From Syngnathus acus (taxonomy: Eukaryota > Chordata > Actinopteri > Syngnathiformes > Syngnathidae), in contig NC_051095.1 of assembly GCF_901709675.1 (NCBI RefSeq), forward strand, positions 8,833,956 through 8,897,955: a DNA stretch of 64,000 bases, written 5' to 3'. Both the position numbers and the translations under genes were made by a program. The notes beneath the pieces are model-generated. The model was not told the DNA's origin. It did no database searches and saw nothing but the letters and a program-made list of their open reading frames with translations. Shown one piece after another: positions 58,641-64,000 of the stretch (position 1 is the stretch's first letter; each line of letters begins with the position of its first letter).

Positions 58641-60687
58641 AGATGTTTTTTTAAGTTCAAGAAAAGCACATTTTTTCCCATCATCATTACCCCACTGCTC
58701 GTGTTTACACTTTTTTTTTTGCATAATTGACGAGGTGCTGTTATTTGAGACTGCACCAGTCTTTTTGAACATCACGCACACTGTCCGCTCCAGTATTTGT
58801 CACGACTGCATTTAATGCAATTTAAGTAGAACAAAAGTAGCTGTGGCACACTTACTGGCTTAGTTTGAAATGAGACATTTTCCAGAGGATGGAAAAAAAG
58901 AGCAGGCAAGCGATTTGAAACACATGCTTGTTGTGCAGGAAGGCTCAATCACAGGAAAACAAATTCGCTTTTATTTCACTGTTTAAATTTAAAGACTAGA
59001 AAACAATACCAATAGTACTTGGGAGTAACAGGCTGTAAATTATATCACTGACTTTCTGGTGACAACAAGGTTTTTTTTAAACAAAACAAAGATTAAGACT
59101 CTCAACACATTCTATCCCCACTATTTTTTATGTCAAGAGAATGCTTTATCAGTTGTATACATTCTCATTGGAGTTGCTAAAAGATGCTTGGCATGTTTTC
59201 CCACGTTGTTCAGGCAAAACACAACAACCTTGGACACTGTTGTTTGTCCTGATTACGTGACAGTTTTCATGTCTGCATTGTCTGGGTTGATTTCAGCCCA
59301 CATGTCCCATGTAAGCGAGAGGGCAAACCTGATGTGGATATTTCCTCCACCTACATGAGGTCATACATCATTTTGTATGTCTTGAATTTGTTTGTTCTGT
59401 TTTTTTTTTTTGTCTTTCGCTTTTAGTCATAGATCGCGACCAGTTGGAACAGATCAATCGCACAAATGACACTTGTCGAAAGGAATTGTCGGACGAATGA
59501 AGTTGGAAGCAGCTGGGAACGCTGGCTTCCTGCCATTCCGCCATTTCAATGGGCTTCCGACTCGGGTGGGCCGGCCTGCTGTTAATAGAGAGCAGCACTG
59601 AAGGTGGGTCGGAGGAGGTCACCACACTGCATTGGAGGAAATGGGCCTGTTGCAAAACAAAAAGGAAAATATGTAATTACTTTGGCATTTTTTGCCTCAT
59701 CAACTTATTTATCAGATCTTGGTTGTCTGGTATTGTAAAAAAACAAACAAAAAAAGAACACTTAAGTGTAATTGGAAGTAGACAATATTCTTGATTCTTA
59801 TTTATTTTTTTAATGCTCAGGGAAATGTATGGATCCCCAGAGAGAAAAGTCAGGAAAATAATTGTACATAATTTAAATAATTGAATACATTTGGAAAAAT
59901 ACTAAATGAGCAACACAATAGACTATTGTTTTATAAAAAAAATATTTTAAATTGCCACAGTAAATCCCCCAAAAACAACAATTCTGAGCATGGGAGGTTA
60001 ACGGTTCTTACATTATGAAAAGTGAACCGGATCATTTCAGTTGATTTGATGTTCAACAAACTAGCCATGTACGTTGAGTCAAACTAATACGTGTTGATAA
60101 CGTGGACAATTCATGCCAAATTAATTGGCAGTGTTAATGGATACTAAATGAGCTGAGTAATTGTTATTGTAAAAAATCCAATGACAGACAAATGTCAGAT
60201 TCAATTTGCTGGTATATATGTTGGAAAAAATAAGTGTAAAAAGATGGCATTTGTTAAGAAGTATATTTTTAATTGCAGAATTTTATGAACTATGAAAATA
60301 TGGCTCAAAATTCGTCCTGATAATGTGGAATTTTGGCTACTCTGAACAACACTCGTCCACTACATGGGTTTCTCAATTGAAGAGCAGCTGGCTGGTTTAC
60401 ACATAGACACCTGTGTGGATTAAGCTCCAGTTTCCTTCTCCCAGAGGCCTCCAACCTAGACTGATAAATGATGCCTGGCTCTCTGGATGCATTTCTCACT
60501 GACACACTGACACCGCTCTTGTTTCACACTGAAAATCTTGTGTGGATCGAAAATAGAAAGGTCGGCCGTAAAGCCACGCCGGAGAGTGTTGTCGCCGCAA
60601 TGAACTTTGATGAGTGAGAGTCCTGGTGTAAACTTCTAAAGTTACTAGAATGGCAATAAAAATAACTTCCGCAAGCCTAGTGGCATT
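58641..60687. other. No gene or repeat recognised
   Basis: Unique, AT-rich sequence with homopolymer runs. Frames are short and have no recognisable domain. Confidence 0.5.
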
Positions 60688-60775
60688 AAGTCATTGGTCA
60701 TCAAGTCATATGTCGTCAAGTCATTGATCCTTAAAGCATTGTTATCAGTCATTGGTTGTCAATTTAATGGTCAAC
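60688..60775 (+). repeat. 15-bp minisatellite, cluster 1
   Basis: Six consecutive units of 14-15 bp: AAGTCATTGGTCATC, AAGTCATATGTCGTC, AAGTCATTGATCCTT, AAAGCATTGTTATC, AGTCATTGGTTGTC and AATTTAATGGTCAAC. Units are partly diverged but stay in phase. Confidence 0.85.
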
Positions 60776-61285
60776 AGTAGAGCTCGGACACACAACCAAA
60801 ATCTTTATTCGCCATTCATTGTTGTATCAGTGAATGACGTTCGAATCGATTCGCATTTTGCGCTTTTCTGAGAAAAAAAAGTTGCAGTCCAAGAAATGAA
60901 AATTAAGATGGTGGCTGCCTGCTGCTATTTTAACACTTTAAACATGAAAAGTTCAAAATGACGAAATTTAGTCCTGCTCCAAACTGTGGCCATAAGGTAG
61001 AACCCAGGTCAGTTATTGTGAATTCCTACAGTATTTCCGAGTTCACAAAATAAATTTGTGTCATACGAAATAAATCATTCGGGCAGAGACCATCAACTTC
61101 CTAAAGCTAAGCTAACCAGCTAAGGAGACATTTTTTGCCATGCGTGATATGCAGCTTAACAGTTGATTCAAGGCTCATTAGCTGGCCAACTAGCTATTCA
61201 CGTACACACAAAGCCATTATTGAATGGAGGAACTCACTTGAATAGCCATTCCAATCACCGGCAATTCATGCAAAGCTCTAATGGG
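60776..61285. other. No feature supported between minisatellite clusters
   Basis: Unique sequence with repeated GCTAACCAGCTAA-like words near 61095-61200. No exon could be supported. Confidence 0.5.
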
Positions 61286-61425
61286 AAGTCACGAGTCATG
61301 AAGTAATTGCTATCCAAATCAATGTCAACAGGTGATTGGTCACCAAGTCATAATACCTATTAGGTTACTGGTTTTGAAGTCAGCAGTTCCCAAGACATTT
61401 GTCTTCAAGTCAAGTAATCAGTCAT
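61286..61425 (+). repeat. 15-bp minisatellite, cluster 2
   Basis: Units such as AAGTCACGAGTCATG, AAGTAATTGCTATCC, AGGTGATTGGTCACC, AAGTCAGCAGTTCCC and AAGACATTTGTCTTC follow the same 15-bp phase as cluster 1, interrupted by an 18-bp departure at about 61359-61376. Confidence 0.75.
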
Positions 61426-62088
61426 CAACTGGTTGGTTCGTGTTGTCGAGCATTATAATAGTCACAAATATTTGTATTTATAAAATCCTCGTGCTTCATA
61501 TTGGTTTAGTTTTATTAGCCCTTCTTTTGTCCTCGCTAGTCGCTGAAGTGATTTTTAGTTATCTCTGTGGACATTCAAATTGTATTCATTAGCACATTTT
61601 TAACAGTAAAAACAGTAATCCTTTACATGACGCACATATGTAGTATATGGTGAGTTACTGTTTGCAGACAATGTTGGAAACACTTTGTAGCTTTTGTCTG
61701 GAGCCCAAAATTCCTTCTAAATGTGTCCCCCTCTGACCCCCTCCGCATTAGTCACTCTATTTTCATTTCCGATAAAAAATGTGCTGCTGTCACACTCGCT
61801 GATCCTTCAAGTACAAACTTAAAGACCATGTTCTAAATTTTATTTTCCATTCCTTTCACAGACGTCTCTGTACTGCTCACAAGGATTAAGACAACACAAT
61901 CCAGTCGCCAATACAACAAGAACAAATGTTAAAACATTTGCGGCAAATTGATCACATGGCAGTAATGGGCTCTTCCATTGTAGTTACGGTGATCATATCA
62001 TTGCTTGTATTGGTGGAAATGCAGCCAACTCATCGTACAACATTTGGTATTTAAAGGTTTTTAGCAATTTAATTCAGTCTTTGTATTC
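61426..62088. other. No feature supported between minisatellite clusters
   Basis: Unique sequence. An 86-codon frame starting in cluster 2 (61332-61592) is hydrophobic but unconvincing. Confidence 0.5.
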
Positions 62089-62163
62089 AAGTATTTGGTT
62101 TTAAGTTGCTGGTCATCAAATAATTGGCCATTAATTGAGTCATCATTAAGTCATAGGTCATTA
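62089..62163 (+). repeat. 15-bp minisatellite, cluster 3
   Basis: AAGTATTTGGTTTT, AAGTTGCTGGTCATC, AAATAATTGGCCATT, AATTGAGTCATCATT and AAGTCATAGGTCATT run in phase, and the next base is the last before the MITE at 62164. The MITE therefore abuts or interrupts the array. Confidence 0.8.
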
Positions 62164-62651
62164 GGGTGTATTCAGACCAGAAAAGCCCTTTTGCCCGCTT
62201 GTTTGGTCCGGGCCAAAAGCGTTTTCATTTGGTGCGGTTTCCTATTCAGACTGTACATTTTGCAAGTGAAGTGTATTTTGTATACACATCCACACTTGTG
62301 ACTATCTGTGCTCCCATTGGACAGTAATGATCAGGGCGGACACAGAGTGCAGACCCGAAAACAGAGCACAGACCCGGAAAAGGAGGAAAACATGCGAGTC
62401 CTACGTGCTACATTCCTGCTCTGCATATTTGTGCTGTTAGTTCGGATCGACGCTTTTTGTATTCATACCTGAAGCGAACCGCATCAGAGTTCGTTTGGAA
62501 GTGAACCGAGAACACTTTAAAAAGTGGGTCTCGGTCCGGTTCTTTAATCCTGGTATCCTGTATTCACACCTGAATAAAAGGTCCGGACCTGCGTTAGAAT
62601 CCAACCCTGGTCCTTTTAAAGTGGACCAAACAGTCAGGTCTGAATACACCC
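62164..62651. mobile_element. MITE with perfect 15-bp terminal inverted repeats, 488 bp
   Basis: GGGTGTATTCAGACC at the left is matched by its exact reverse complement at 62637-62651. The flanks are TTA on the left and TTG on the right, possibly a mutated 3-bp target duplication as in PIF/Harbinger elements; the superfamily is not certain. Subterminal words TATTCATACCTGA and TATTCACACCTGA recur at the right. The words GCAGACCCGAAAAC and GCACAGACCCGGAAAA are a short internal duplication. No transposase is encoded. Confidence 0.8.
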
Positions 62652-63854
62652 TTGAATAATGTTGTCATGACTTATCGTCTGTGTCTAGACCCTCAAAAAA
62701 AATTCTAAATGTATAACCCTCCTTGTGTTTGGACGGTATTCATTTCAAAACGATTCCCTTTGAGATCTGTATTCCAATATTTGCCTTTTGAAAACGCAAA
62801 ACACAATCATGTAAACAATGTTCTCAACCTTTTCAGTTAAAAAGCAACTCACTCCCACAGCAAGCGGTTAGACGAACAAAGCGGTCAAATCATAGTTGTT
62901 TATCTGTTCCCGGGGTTCCAGACTTAGTTTTCTTGCCCAAGTTAACCCGTCGGCTCGAGTTAGCCATCAGCGTACAGTTCAGAGGACGAGCCCAGTGGGA
63001 GCGCTGCCGCCACAATGGACTCCGTCCTTTCAAAGACTTCTCCAAAGAGTCCAGGGGAAGCGGGAGAGTGATGCCAATGTCTTGGTAACACCGTAATCCC
63101 ATTGTCAAATTACAGGATTAATGTTCCTTTCGTCTTTTGTTGTTTGTGTGTGCATGTGAGATCGAGGGGCGGAGGGTGGTCGTGCAGGGGCCAGTGGTTA
63201 ATGGGTGAACCAAAACAATACAAGGTTCACAGTCAATTACAGGTCGCTCCCTCTCAACCTTTGACCTGACCTAGTGGTGCCTACAGACATTCTTCTTTTT
63301 CTCTACTTGGAGCAACAATACACTGAAAACAGGAAAGCGCAACAATGACAGAAATTGTCCTCGAGGACTTTTTGCAAACTGAGATTTTGGAGGTGTATTT
63401 TTTTTCTCATATGTTTAATCAGATTCCAAATAGGCTCTATGAAGTATACGCTGAAGAATCCAAGAGATTCCATTTTTCCTGAAGGTTTTCTTCAAATTTC
63501 ACATTATACAAGCCAAAGGTGTTGAAACTCTGTAAATCTGTAGATGTCTATTTTATGATAAGATTCTCGTAGATTTGTGTCTTTTAGGTCCTGAGAAGCT
63601 TTTCTTAATTTGGAAAGTTTTTGAGTTGAATATACTGATCGCTTGGATGCTTGGTGGTGAAAATGACAACATCTCCAGTTTTGCAAAAGTTTATTTAGAG
63701 AAGCCTATTCCATATTCTGGAAGGAAACAGGACACTTGTTCCTGTGTTTTCATATTTTCACACAGCGGAAACAGGAACATGTTTGTCGTCATGCGAACAG
63801 GTGGAAACATTAACCATCGTTGGCAGGTTCTTCTTGATGGGCTGGGAAATGATT
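62652..63854. other. No gene or repeat recognised
   Basis: Unique sequence with short frames on both strands. Confidence 0.5.
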
Positions 63855-63877
63855 TGTGTGTGTGTGTGTGTGTGTGT
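63855..63877 (+). repeat. (TG)11 microsatellite
   Basis: About eleven uninterrupted TG units. The last ~120 bases after it are unique, with nothing supported. Confidence 0.9.
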
Positions 63878-64000
63878 TTGGCACAACTTTACACTCCGAG
63901 AGTGCAAATGAGGCAAATTAATCTTTGTGCACTTGTTAATTGATTCCTCAAATCCAAAGACTTCAAACAAAAGCGGCAGTTTTAATCACATTACCATTAC

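Overview
This is vertebrate chromosomal DNA, almost certainly from a teleost fish and most likely a percomorph. The call rests on repeats: a fish-type RTE LINE, a tRNA-headed SINE whose tail ends in (ATGG)n, palindromic elements built on TATAAGGCGCACC, the 'ACTTAAGTAC' repeat, a Tc1-like relic, and abundant CA, CT and tetranucleotide microsatellites. There are no operons, ribosome sites, phage, insertion sequences or CRISPR arrays. I found no host protein-coding exon that I can defend. The window reads as a gene desert, a large intron or intergenic DNA.

Layout. 1-6.2 kb: AT-rich unique DNA with a (CT)43 tract and two SINE pieces. 6.2-8.6 kb: a 5'-truncated RTE LINE on the minus strand, with an undamaged 774-residue reverse-transcriptase frame and a perfect 10-bp target-site duplication; this is the only convincing coding sequence. 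8.6-17.2 kb: mostly unique, with retroelement scraps. 17.25-17.66 kb: palindromic element. 17.7-23.8 kb: mostly unique. 23.8-26.3 kb: a dense repeat patch with C and G homopolymers, a 36-bp duplication, a degenerate ~120-bp array with a Tc1-transposase-like signature, a second palindromic element carrying a nested fragment, and a decayed RTE tail. 26.3-35 kb: mostly unique, with a small MITE at 29.15 kb and three CTCF-like sites at 31.9-34.1 kb. 35.6-39.9 kb: two degenerate tandem arrays (~125 and ~147 bp units). 42-42.8 kb: A-rich duplicated DNA with a SINE tail. 44.1 kb: a TATA box followed by a short ATG frame. 46.3-46.5 kb: a 216-bp tetranucleotide array attached to an RTE tail. 46.5-52.2 kb: unique, with a possible conserved non-coding block near 50.3 kb. 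52.2-53.1 kb: a 72-bp alternating purine-pyrimidine tract and a (CTATCGAT)n/(CT)n array. 54-58.6 kb: SINE pieces and a third palindromic element. 60.7-62.7 kb: three clusters of a 15-bp minisatellite, the last ending at a 488-bp MITE with perfect 15-bp terminal repeats.

The mobile elements explain much of the fine structure. LINE and SINE tails end in ATGG repeats that appear to have seeded the (CATC)n/(CGTC)n microsatellites. The non-autonomous elements have no transposase here and would have needed one supplied in trans. The least explained structures are the decayed 15-bp minisatellite with its abutting MITE, the pair of related palindromic families, and the splice-donor-rich Tc1-like array. 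Family names rest on recognition by eye; no database search was run.
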